Assembly: GCA_025458985.1 (NCBI GenBank)
Contig: JALORM010000187.1
Location: 1 to 9,544 of the forward strand
Origin: Paracoccaceae bacterium
Lineage (GTDB): Bacteria; Pseudomonadota; Alphaproteobacteria; Rhodobacterales; Rhodobacteraceae
Direction of reading: 5' to 3'
DNA length: 9,544 nt
Shown here: positions 1 through 5,665 of the stretch, piece by piece
Numbering within the stretch: the first letter of the stretch is position 1
How the letters are laid out: the number at the start of each line of letters is the position of its first letter
Notes under the pieces: generated by a model
What the model was told of the DNA's origin: nothing
The model's database searches: none
Seen by the model: the letters and a program-made list of their open reading frames with translations, nothing else
Translations under genes and position numbers: made by a program

Positions 1-360
1 GGCGGCCGGCTCCGGCTCGAAAGCGTGCAGAACGCCATCGACATGGCCGAAACGGTCGCCGGCAACATGCTTGGCGCGGGACAGCCCTACCGTCCGCTGC
101 CCTGGTTCTGGTCCGACCAGTACGACGTCGCGCTGCAGATCGCCGGGCTCAACGCCGGCCACGACCGGGTCGTGATCCGCGATGCGGGTCAGGCCCGCTC
201 GCACTGGTACTACCGGGGCGCGGACTTCCTCGCTGTCGACGCCATGAACGACGCGCGTGCCTACATGGTCGGCAAGCGGCTGCTCGAGGCCGGCCGCTCG
301 CCCGCGCCCGAGGCCGTGGCCGACACGGCCACGGACCTCAAGGCGCTTCTGAAGGGCTGA
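1..360 (+). CDS. NAD(P)/FAD-dependent oxidoreductase, ferredoxin-reductase type (C-terminal part only)
   Basis: The reading frame is open from the first base, so the gene starts upstream; 119 codons are visible before the TGA at 358-360. The start of the visible part reads RLESVQNAID and is followed by PWFWSDQYD and LQIAGL. These are hallmarks of the end of the FAD domain and of the C-terminal reductase domain of ferredoxin/rubredoxin/putidaredoxin reductases. Such cytoplasmic enzymes pass electrons from NAD(P)H through FAD to a small iron-sulfur protein, often one serving a cytochrome P450 or dioxygenase. The nucleotide-binding Rossmann motifs are outside the window, so cofactor preference and partner cannot be judged. 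rsmD starts 3 bp after the stop, so the two are probably co-transcribed. An internal GTG at 25 is not the start, because the family pattern continues to its left. Confidence 0.88.
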   Translation, partial: GGRLRLESVQNAIDMAETVAGNMLGAGQPYRPLPWFWSDQYDVALQIAGLNAGHDRVVIRDAGQARSHWYYRGADFLAVDAMNDARAYMVGKRLLEAGRSPAPEAVADTATDLKALLKG

Positions 361-363
361 CCC

Positions 364-927
364 ATGCGGATCGTCGGCGGCGCGCGGCGCGGGCTCAGAC
401 TGGCCGAGGTCGGTGAGGGCGACGAGGCCGCGCGGCTGCGTCCCACGTCGGACCGGGTGCGCGAGGCCATCTTCAACCTTCTCCAGAACAACCTCGCCCG
501 CCCCGATCCGGTGCCGGGCGCCCGGGTTCTGGACCTTTTCGCCGGCACCGGCGCGCTGGGGTTCGAGGCGCTGTCGCGCGGGGCCGCCCGCGTCGCCTTC
601 GTCGAGGACGGGGCGCCTGCGCGGGCGCTGATCCGGCGCAACATCGACCTGATGCAGGCGCAGGGCACCACCGACCTCTGGCGCCGCGACGCGACCGCCC
701 TCGGCCCCTGCCGCGGCGCGCCCTACACGCTCGTCTTCCTCGACCCGCCCTATGGGCGCGGCCTCGGCGAACGGGCGCTGGCCTCGGCCGGGGCGGGCGG
801 CTGGCTCGCCCCCGGTGCGACCCTGGTCTGGGAGGAAGGCGCCGCGATGGACGCGCCGCCCGGCTTCGTCCCGGTCGACCGGCGCCGCTACGGCGACACC
901 TGGGTGACGATCCTCGCCTTCGGCTGA
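364..927 (+). CDS. rsmD: 16S rRNA (guanine(966)-N(2))-methyltransferase RsmD
   Basis: This 187-residue protein has the usual RsmD size and full motif set. RPTSDRVREAIFN lies at residues 26-38. The SAM-binding loop DLFAGTGALGFEALSRGA lies at 57-74. The N-methyltransferase catalytic motif LDPPYG is at 126-131, and the conserved C-terminal RRYGDTWVTIL at 174-184. RsmD methylates the exocyclic amine of G966 in 16S rRNA using S-adenosylmethionine during 30S assembly, in the cytoplasm. The ATG at 364 fits the conserved MRIVGG start of the family. A GAAGGG stretch just before the upstream stop codon can serve as ribosome binding site, so translation is probably coupled to the preceding reductase gene. 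A perfect palindrome follows the stop codon almost immediately. Confidence 0.96.
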   Translation: MRIVGGARRGLRLAEVGEGDEAARLRPTSDRVREAIFNLLQNNLARPDPVPGARVLDLFAGTGALGFEALSRGAARVAFVEDGAPARALIRRNIDLMQAQGTTDLWRRDATALGPCRGAPYTLVFLDPPYGRGLGERALASAGAGGWLAPGATLVWEEGAAMDAPPGFVPVDRRRYGDTWVTILAFG

Positions 928-928
928 C

Positions 929-946
929 CCGGCGGGTACCCGCCGG
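929..946. terminator. Perfect 18-bp palindrome after rsmD; candidate transcript end or stabilising hairpin
   Basis: CCGGCGGGTACCCGCCGG is a perfect inverted repeat beginning one base after the rsmD stop codon. As RNA it gives a 7-bp, all-GC stem with a GTAC tetraloop. No U-tract follows (the next bases are AACGGTGCC), so it is not a classical intrinsic terminator. It could stop or stabilise the rsmD transcript 3' end. It could also be a protein-binding operator, since it sits about 25 bp upstream of the -35 element of the following ORF. Confidence 0.5.
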
Positions 947-971
947 AACGGTGCCTTCGCCGCCCCCGGCG

Positions 972-1000
972 GCGACACCGGGCGCCGGATCGGCTATGCT
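972..1000 (+). promoter_or_regulatory. Predicted sigma70-type promoter for the 63-codon ORF (leaderless)
   Basis: GCGACA at 972-977 (4 of 6 matches to TTGACA) is separated by 17 bp from TATGCT at 995-1000 (4 of 6 matches to TATAAT). A start site 7 bp past the -10 element falls at position 1007, the A of the following ATG. The -10 lies within GGCTATGCTC, nearly the same 10-mer (GGCTATGGTC) as the promoter at 3621-3649. Confidence 0.5.
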
Positions 1001-1006
1001 CGCCCC

Positions 1007-1198
1007 ATGGCCGACACCTTCCTGCACCGCCTTCTCGCGCCGCCCGGACCGCGGGCCGAACCCCGGGCCGAGGTCCGGACGGCCCCGGCGCCGCCGCCCT
1101 GTGCCCGCGGCCCGGTCCTGATCGGCGACCTGCTTTCGGCTCCGGGCGGGCGGCCGCTCCTCCTGACGCACTGGGATGCGCCCCGAGACTCCGACTGA
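1007..1198 (+). CDS. Small hypothetical protein, 63 aa
   Basis: I do not recognise this protein. It starts MADTFLHRLLAPP, has a Pro/Arg/Ala-rich middle (about residues 12-35) with one Cys at 32, and a more ordered, hydrophobic stretch GPVLIGDLLSAPGGRPLLLTHWD at about 35-57, split here only by description. There is no obvious signal peptide or transmembrane helix. Evidence that it is real: 55 of its 63 codons end in G or C, as in neighbouring genes; a promoter-like sequence places the transcript start on its ATG; and the gap between rsmD and the convergent map gene would otherwise be about 360 bp without a gene. Evidence against: no Shine-Dalgarno sequence, low-complexity composition, and no family match from memory. 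It could also be a decayed fragment of a larger gene. Confidence 0.45.
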   Translation: MADTFLHRLLAPPGPRAEPRAEVRTAPAPPPCARGPVLIGDLLSAPGGRPLLLTHWDAPRDSD

Positions 1199-1202
1199 TC
1201 TT

Positions 1203-1265
1203 CCTTTTGTCGAAAATACCGTCGGGGGGAGTCGCCGTCAGGCGACGGGGGGCAGACAGCCTCCC
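1203..1265. terminator. GC-rich double-hairpin intergenic element between convergent genes
   Basis: A short T/A-rich lead (CCTTTTGTCGAAAATACC, 1203-1220) precedes two stem-loops. The first is GTCGCC-GTCA-GGCGAC at 1231-1246, a perfect 6-bp stem. The second is GGGGGGC-AGACA-GCCTCCC at 1247-1265, a 7-bp stem with one G-U pair. The order, an AAAATAC box, then a G-run, a variable hairpin and a hairpin of the GGGGGCAGAGCCCCC kind, resembles a recurrent intergenic element I recall from Rhodobacteraceae genomes; this was not verified by search. It sits between the 63-codon ORF and the convergent map gene, so a transcript-end or bidirectional terminator role is likely. Confidence 0.5.
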
Positions 1266-1287
1266 TGCGCGGCGGGCCGTCCCGCGG

Positions 1288-2100
1288 TCAGAGCCAGTCG
1301 GGGCGGAACAGCCCGGCAGGCGACAGCGTGAAGATCTCGCAACCCTGCGCGGTCACGCCGACCGAATGCTCGAACTGCGCCGACAGCGACTTGTCGCGGG
1401 TCACGGCCGTCCAGTCGTCAGCCAGAACCTTCGTCTCGGGCCGCCCGAGGTTCACCATCGGCTCGATGGTGAAGAACATGCCTTCCTCGAGCACCGGCCC
1501 GGTGCCGGGACGGCCGTAGTGCAGCACGTTCGGTGGCGCATGGAACACCCGGCCGAGGCCATGGCCGCAGAAGTCCCGCACAACGCTCATCCGCTGCGCC
1601 TCGACATGGGTCTGGATCGCCGCGCCGATGTCGCCGAAGGTGGCGCCCGGGCGGACGGCCTCGATCCCCTTCATCAGGGCGTCGTGGGTCACCTCGACCA
1701 GGCGCGCGGCCTTCCGGTTCGGGGTGCCGGCGGCATACATCCGGCTGGAATCGCCGTACCAGCCATCGACGATGACGGTCACGTCGATGTTCAGGATGTC
1801 GCCGTCCTTCAGTACCTTCGGCCCGGGGATGCCGTGGCAGACCACGTGGTTGACGCTGATGCAGGTGGCGTGGCGATAGCCCTTGTAGCCGATGGTGGCC
1901 GAGGTCGCGCCCGCCGACTCGACCCGGGCGCGCACGAAGTCGTCAAGCGCCCCGGTCGTGACGCCCGGCACCACCAGCGGCCCCACCTCGTCGAGGATCC
2001 GGGCGGCCACCATGCCGGCCGCGCGCATCCCGGCGAAATCCGCATCCTCGTAGATGCGGATTCCGTCCTTGGTGATCCTGCCGCGCGTGTGTCCTTCCAA
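1288..2100 (-). CDS. map: Type I methionine aminopeptidase
   Basis: This 270-residue cytoplasmic enzyme removes the initiator methionine from nascent proteins. All metal ligands of the pita-bread fold are visible: D106 (NIDVTV), D117 (YGDSSR), H180 (CGHGLGR), E213 (TIEPMV) and E244 (FEHSVGV). The substrate-contacting H89 (VVCHGIP) and H187 (FHAPPN) are also present. Spacing matches the E. coli enzyme (D97, D108, H171, E204, E235). The start is a TTG at 2098-2100. It is preceded at 7 nt by GGAG, and the sequence after it (MEGHTRGRITKDGIRIY) matches the short N-terminal lead usual in alphaproteobacterial homologues. The next Met is at residue 25, inside the conserved fold, so a later ATG start is unlikely. 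The gene lies 97 bp downstream of sfsA on the same strand. Confidence 0.96.
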   Translation of the reverse strand: MEGHTRGRITKDGIRIYEDADFAGMRAAGMVAARILDEVGPLVVPGVTTGALDDFVRARVESAGATSATIGYKGYRHATCISVNHVVCHGIPGPKVLKDGDILNIDVTVIVDGWYGDSSRMYAAGTPNRKAARLVEVTHDALMKGIEAVRPGATFGDIGAAIQTHVEAQRMSVVRDFCGHGLGRVFHAPPNVLHYGRPGTGPVLEEGMFFTIEPMVNLGRPETKVLADDWTAVTRDKSLSAQFEHSVGVTAQGCEIFTLSPAGLFRPDWL

Positions 2101-2134
2101 CGTCTCGCTCCGCTCCGGGCGGCGCCCGCTTTCG

Positions 2135-2175
2135 CGACCCTAGATAATCACCCGCGCCGCGAATGGCCAGAGACG
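2135..2175 (-). promoter_or_regulatory. Possible map promoter in the sfsA-map gap
   Basis: The 97-bp gap between sfsA and map contains one conspicuous AT-rich island in an otherwise very GC-rich stretch. On the - strand it reads TGATTATCTA (+ strand 2141-2150), about 42 nt upstream of the map start codon. It has an extended -10 character (TG followed by an AT-rich hexamer). No convincing -35 hexamer is visible, so the assignment rests on position and base composition only. Confidence 0.3.
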
Positions 2176-2197
2176 ACCGGCCCTGCCATCGGGCGCT

Positions 2198-2899
2198 TCA
2201 GGGCTGGAAGGGCAGCCGCGACCCGAGCGTCACGCCGGCCGGATCGATCCGGGTGCCGTAGCACAGGACCTCCACTCCCGCCTCCTGCGCCTTCCGGGCA
2301 GCGGTTGCATAGGCCGGGTCGAGGTCTGCGGCGAGGCGCAGGCGCGCACAGTCGGTGCGCTGGACAAGGTAGAGCATCACCGCGCGGTGCCCGGCCCGCA
2401 CCATGCCGGCCAGTTCGTCGAGGTGCTTGGCGCCGCGCGCGGTCACGCAGTCGGGAAACTCGGCCCAGTCGTCCGCGCGCCGCAGGTGGACGTTCTTGAC
2501 TTCGACATAGGCATCAGGCAGCCCCGGCGCGCCCAGCAGGAAGTCGACGCGGCTGCGTGTGCCGTAGGCGACCTCGGCCCGGACCGATGCGTAGCCCGCA
2601 AGCTCTGCCACCGCGCCGGCCCGCAGCGCCTCGCCCACCACCCGGTTCGGCACGGCGGTGTCGATACCTGCCCAGTGCCCGCCGGGCAGTTCGACCAGCT
2701 TCCATGACCAGGCCATCTTCTTTCCCGGACCGGCCGGCATCAGCCAGATGCGCATCCCGGGTTCGGCCAGGCCCGCCATGCTGCCCGGGTTCGGGCAGTG
2801 GGCCGTCGCGACGCTTCCGTCGGCGAATTCCACATCGGCCAGGAACCGCTTGTAGCGCCGGACCAGCCGGGCCGGGACGAGGGGCGCCGCGAAATCCAT
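2198..2899 (-). CDS. sfsA: SfsA family DNA/RNA nuclease-like protein
   Basis: This 233-residue protein has the family's standard length. Visible signatures are HCPNPGSM at residues 34-41, SRVDFLL at 116-122, YVEVKNV at 132-138 and FPDCVTARGAKHLDEL at 148-163. D119, E133 and K135 form the PD-(D/E)xK-type nuclease triad in the C-terminal domain; the N-terminal part is an OB-like fold in known structures. The family was named for sugar fermentation stimulation in E. coli, where it was described as a DNA-binding protein affecting maltose genes. Later annotation treats it as a nuclease; the physiological substrate is unclear. The ATG at 2899 is 9 bp after the stop of the upstream acetyltransferase gene and has no strong Shine-Dalgarno sequence, so translation probably depends on coupling. 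Confidence 0.94.
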   Translation of the reverse strand: MDFAAPLVPARLVRRYKRFLADVEFADGSVATAHCPNPGSMAGLAEPGMRIWLMPAGPGKKMAWSWKLVELPGGHWAGIDTAVPNRVVGEALRAGAVAELAGYASVRAEVAYGTRSRVDFLLGAPGLPDAYVEVKNVHLRRADDWAEFPDCVTARGAKHLDELAGMVRAGHRAVMLYLVQRTDCARLRLAADLDPAYATAARKAQEAGVEVLCYGTRIDPAGVTLGSRLPFQP

Positions 2900-2908
2900 G
2901 CTTTGCGA

Positions 2909-3556
2909 TCAGGGACCGCTTGGGTCCAGCGCGTCCAGCGCCGCCTGCACAGCCGCGAAGAACCCGCCGACATGGGCGCCGTCGACCAGCGCATGATGCA
3001 CCTCGATCGCCATCGCCACCGAAGACGCGCCGCCTTCCGTCCCCACGACCTTCCCCCACGAGACGCGCGGAATGCAGTCGTCGGGGCCGGGCATCGCGTT
3101 GGTGATCGCGGTGAAGTCGAGCCACGGCAGGCTCGACAGGTAGGCGACGGCGTCGCGCGAGCCGTCGTCGGCGCCAAGATCGCGCCGCGTGCGGGCGGCC
3201 TCGATCCGGGTGCGGGCGTCGCGGTCGAAGGCGGCGAAGTCGGGCACGAACGGGACGTCGACATAGGCGAAACTGCCCGCGTCGGTCGCGACCGTGATCG
3301 AAAGCGCCACCCGGTCGTGCCGCACCACGGTCTCGCCCCGGAAGCGCGTCATCAGCTCGGGCACCGCATGGAGCCCGGTGCCCGCCGCGAACAGAATCGC
3401 GCGATAGAGCGACACCCCCCGCTCGCGCCGCAGCGCCGTCAGCCGGGTCGTGTCGAGCCGCGCGGTCACGGCGTAATGCGGCCGCTCGTAGCCCCGGAAC
3501 AGGCGGAACTGGTCAGCGCGCGGCCAGGTCGCAAGGTCGATGGGGGTGGCAGTCAT
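2909..3556 (-). CDS. Chloramphenicol acetyltransferase-like (CatA-type fold) O-acetyltransferase
   Basis: This 215-residue protein matches classical trimeric CAT enzymes in length and layout. The catalytic block HHALVDGAHVG contains H188 (equivalent to H195 of CAT III) and D192 (D199). The upstream LSSLPWLDFT block aligns with VSANPWVSFT of CAT I and keeps the transition-state serine (S141, equivalent to S148). An acetyl-CoA-dependent cytoplasmic O-acetyltransferase is therefore expected. Whether chloramphenicol is the substrate cannot be told from sequence; many chromosomal members have unknown acceptors. The ATG at 3556 has GGAG 5 nt upstream and gives the family-typical N-terminus; the frame stays open far upstream, but that extension runs across the divergent gene and looks unlike CAT. 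The gene is first in a leftward unit with sfsA and diverges from the CinA-like operon. Confidence 0.9.
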   Translation of the reverse strand: MTATPIDLATWPRADQFRLFRGYERPHYAVTARLDTTRLTALRRERGVSLYRAILFAAGTGLHAVPELMTRFRGETVVRHDRVALSITVATDAGSFAYVDVPFVPDFAAFDRDARTRIEAARTRRDLGADDGSRDAVAYLSSLPWLDFTAITNAMPGPDDCIPRVSWGKVVGTEGGASSVAMAIEVHHALVDGAHVGGFFAAVQAALDALDPSGP

Positions 3557-3561
3557 GCGCG

Positions 3562-3565
3562 CTCC
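3562..3565 (-). promoter_or_regulatory. Ribosome binding site of the CAT-like gene
   Basis: On the - strand GGAG lies 5 nt before the ATG at 3556. It decides the start within a frame that remains open for hundreds of bases upstream. Confidence 0.6.
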
Positions 3566-3582
3566 ACGCAGGGGTCGGGCGG

Positions 3583-3588
3583 AGCCTA
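3583..3588 (-). promoter_or_regulatory. Weak -10-like element for the CAT-like gene
   Basis: The - strand reads CCCTAGGCTCC here. TAGGCT could serve as a -10 hexamer about 27 nt upstream of the ATG, giving a leader of about 20 nt. No good -35 hexamer is present at 16-18 bp. The divergent intergenic region is only 123 bp, so the promoters of both directions must lie within it. Confidence 0.25.
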
Positions 3589-3620
3589 GGGCAAGGTCGC
3601 GGCGACCTCCAGCGGGACGA

Positions 3621-3649
3621 TTGGAAACCCGCGCGGGCGGGGCTATGGT
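3621..3649 (+). promoter_or_regulatory. Sigma70-type promoter of the CinA-like/GNAT/peroxidase/OmpA operon
   Basis: TTGGAA (3621-3626) and TATGGT (3644-3649) are separated by exactly 17 bp. The predicted start site is near 3656, giving a leader of about 24 nt. The leader contains GGAGG at 3667-3671, 8 nt before the ATG at 3680. This is the best promoter and ribosome-binding-site pair in the window. Confidence 0.65.
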
Positions 3650-3679
3650 CCGCCGCGCAACCGACCGGAGGCCCGCGCC

Positions 3680-4408
3680 ATGCCCAACCCCACCGCCGCG
3701 ATGCTGGTGATCGGCGACGAGATCCTGTCGGGCCGCACCCGCGACAGCAACATGCACTACCTTGCAGGGGAACTGACGCGCCACGGGATCGAGCTGAAGG
3801 AGGCGCGCGTCGTGGCCGACGGGCAAGCGGCCATCGTCGGCGCGGTCAACGCGCTGCGGGGCGCGTTCGACCACGTCTTCACCTCGGGCGGCATCGGCCC
3901 GACGCATGACGACATCACCGCCGACGCCATCGCTGCCGCCTTCGGCGTGCCGATCGGCATCCGCGAGGACGCCCGCGCGATCCTTGCCGCGCACTATGCG
4001 CGCTCGGGGCTGGAGTTCAACGAGGCCCGCCAGCGGATGGCGCGCATTCCCGAGGGCGCGGGGCTCATCGACAACCCGATCTCTGCCGCGCCGGGCTTCA
4101 CCCTTGGCAATGTGCACGTCATGGCGGGGGTGCCGAACATCTTCCAGGCGATGCTCGCCTCGGTCCTGCCCACGCTGACCGGCGGGGCGCCGCTTCTGTC
4201 GCAGTCGCTTCAGGTGAACCGCGGCGAGGGCGAGATCGCGGGGCCCTTCGCCGCGCTTGCAGCCGAGTTTCCCGACCTGTCGCTCGGGTCCTACCCGTTC
4301 ATCCGCAACGGTGCGCATGGCGCGAACCTGGTGATCCGGGGCAACGACCGCGTGCGGATCGACGCCGCCATGCAGCGCCTTGTGGCGCTGTTTCCGGGGG
4401 GCGCATGA
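3680..4408 (+). CDS. CinA-family molybdopterin-binding-fold protein (competence/damage-inducible protein A, N-terminal domain only)
   Basis: The protein has 242 residues. It carries the MoaB/MogA-type fold signatures GDEILSGRTRDSN at 12-24 and TSGGIGPTHDDITADAIA at 68-85, plus the family's later MAGVPNIF at 148-155. Full-length CinA proteins of about 400 residues add a C-terminal nicotinamide-nucleotide amidase domain; this one ends after the N-terminal module, a common stand-alone architecture in alphaproteobacteria. The module (COG1058) has been reported in other bacteria to hydrolyse ADP-ribose or related nucleotides, pointing to pyridine-nucleotide housekeeping rather than competence. Direct molybdopterin binding is not established. 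The start is supported by GGAGG at 8 nt. It leads a four-gene operon; its TGA overlaps the next ATG (ATGA, 4405-4408). Confidence 0.92.
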   Translation: MPNPTAAMLVIGDEILSGRTRDSNMHYLAGELTRHGIELKEARVVADGQAAIVGAVNALRGAFDHVFTSGGIGPTHDDITADAIAAAFGVPIGIREDARAILAAHYARSGLEFNEARQRMARIPEGAGLIDNPISAAPGFTLGNVHVMAGVPNIFQAMLASVLPTLTGGAPLLSQSLQVNRGEGEIAGPFAALAAEFPDLSLGSYPFIRNGAHGANLVIRGNDRVRIDAAMQRLVALFPGGA

Positions 4409-5096
4409 CGCCCGCCGAGCTGCTTGCCACTGTCGAGGGGACCTGGCCGCCGGCGCGCACCGTCCGCGCCGGACCCTGGATGCTGCGCGACGGGCAAGGC
4501 GGCGGGCAACGCGTCTCGGCCGCGACGGCCGAGGGGCCGGTCGTGCCGGGCGACCTTGCGGCGATGGAAGAGGCACAGGGGATGATGGGACAGCCCGCGC
4601 TGGTCATGGTCCGGCCCGGCGAAGAGGCTCTGGACGCAATGCTTGCGGCCGCGGGCTACCGCGTGAAGGACCCCGTGATCGGCTATGCCGCCCCGGCCGA
4701 GGCGCTGGCCCTGCCCCTGAAGCCGGCGACAGCCATCCCGCACTGGCCGCCGCTGGCCATGACCTGCGACCTCTGGGCCGAAGGCGGGATCGGTCCGGGC
4801 CGCATCGCGGTGATGCGCCGAGCTGCCGGGCCGACACGCCCGCGGGCGCCGCCTTCGTGGCGATCCACGCGGGTGTCGCGATGCTGCATGCCATCGAGGT
4901 CTCGGCCCGGCACCGGCGGCAGGGCGCTGCGCGCAGGATGATCGCCGCCGCCGCGGCCTGGGCGGCCGAGCAGGGTGCCGACACGGTCGCGCTGGTCGTG
5001 ACCGAGGCGAACGCGCCGGCCCGCGCGCTCTATTCTTCCCTCGGCATGGCGCCTGTGGGACAGTACCACTACCGCCTGAAGGACGCCGCCGCGTGA
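4405..5096 (+). pseudogene. GNAT family N-acetyltransferase, frameshifted/deleted
   Basis: The N-terminal half (from ATG 4405 to about 4833) reads in one frame and resembles the lead domain of alphaproteobacterial GNAT proteins (RAGPWMLRDG, GGQRVSAATAEG, GGIGPGRIAVM). In that frame translation stops at the TGA 4939-4941. The acetyl-CoA-binding core continues in the -1 frame from about 4821: PAGAAFVAIH, then RHRRQGAARRM (pyrophosphate loop, 4908-4940), then TEANAPARALYSSLGM, ending at the TGA 5094-5096. From remembered homologues, about 17 residues separate the AVM and PAG blocks, where this sequence has only 23 nt. That implies loss of roughly 28 nt, which would give exactly the observed frame change. 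The truncated 178-aa product would lack the CoA site. Overlaps with both neighbours (ATGA and GTGA) fit an originally intact operon gene. Assembly error is possible. Confidence 0.82.
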
Positions 5097-5665
5097 CCGA
5101 CCCCGATCTGCCCACCGCGCTCGACCTGCCGCCGGTCGATCCGCTGCCGGACGAGACCCAGGCCTATTTCGACCTCTGCGCCGAAAAGCTGGGCCTCGTG
5201 CCGAACGTGCTGCGCGCCTATGCCTTCAACATCGCCAAGCTGGATGCCTTCACGGCGATGTACAACGACCTGATGCTGGGTGCCTCGGGCCTGTCGAAGC
5301 TGGACCGCGAGATGATCGCGGTCGTCGTCTCGGCGGTGAACCGCTGCTTCTACTGTCTTGTCGCCCATGGCCAGGCGGTGCGCGCGATCTCGAAGCGGCC
5401 CGACCTGGGCGAGCATCTGGTGATGAACTGGCGCACTGCCGAACTTTCGGACCGCGAGCGCGCGATGCTGGCCTTCGCCGAGAAGCTGACCGAGGCCCCG
5501 GCCCGGGTGGTCGAGGCCGACCGGCAGGCGCTGCGCGACGCGGGATTCTCTGACCGCGACATCTGGGACATCGCCTCGGTCACGGGGTTCTTCAACATGT
5601 CGAACCGCGTGGCCTCGGCCAGCGACATGCGGCCGAACCCGGAGTATCACGGGATGAACCGTTGA
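5093..5665 (+). CDS. AhpD-like / carboxymuconolactone decarboxylase family peroxidase-related protein
   Basis: This 190-residue protein belongs to the all-helical AhpD-like fold, in the subgroup annotated as uncharacterised peroxidase-related enzymes. The redox motif NRCFYCLVAHG places the two active cysteines at C85 and C88 with H92 following (CxxC-xxx-H). E73 in REMIAVVVS is the usual proton-relay acidic position. The C-terminal FFNMSNRVASASDMRPNPEYH is typical of the subgroup. Such proteins are thought to reduce peroxides with thiol donors, in the cytoplasm; the actual reductant is unknown. The start is a GTG at 5093 overlapping the GNAT stop codon (GTGA). An internal ATG lies at codon 56, inside the fold. 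Because the GNAT frame now ends at 4941, translational coupling into this gene may be impaired. Confidence 0.9.
   Translation: MTDPDLPTALDLPPVDPLPDETQAYFDLCAEKLGLVPNVLRAYAFNIAKLDAFTAMYNDLMLGASGLSKLDREMIAVVVSAVNRCFYCLVAHGQAVRAISKRPDLGEHLVMNWRTAELSDRERAMLAFAEKLTEAPARVVEADRQALRDAGFSDRDIWDIASVTGFFNMSNRVASASDMRPNPEYHGMNR

Noticed and set aside
1207..2499. Long + strand open frame (430 codons) across map and part of sfsA
   Set aside because: It is antisense to two well-recognised genes, is Arg/Gly/Pro/His-rich with no domain, and is the usual by-product of GC-rich coding on the other strand.
2909..3556. Calling the CAT-like gene a chloramphenicol resistance determinant
   Set aside because: The catalytic residues are present, but acceptor specificity cannot be read from them, and the locus lacks any sign of a resistance cassette.
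3557..4576. N-terminal extension of the CAT-like frame to 555 codons
   Set aside because: The frame is merely open opposite the CinA-like gene. The CAT fold begins at the ATG at 3556, which has a ribosome binding site, and nothing upstream resembles the family.
4816..4860. Programmed ribosomal frameshift in the GNAT gene
   Set aside because: No slippery heptamer is visible, and the spacing between conserved blocks is shorter than in homologues, which fits a deletion better than recoding.
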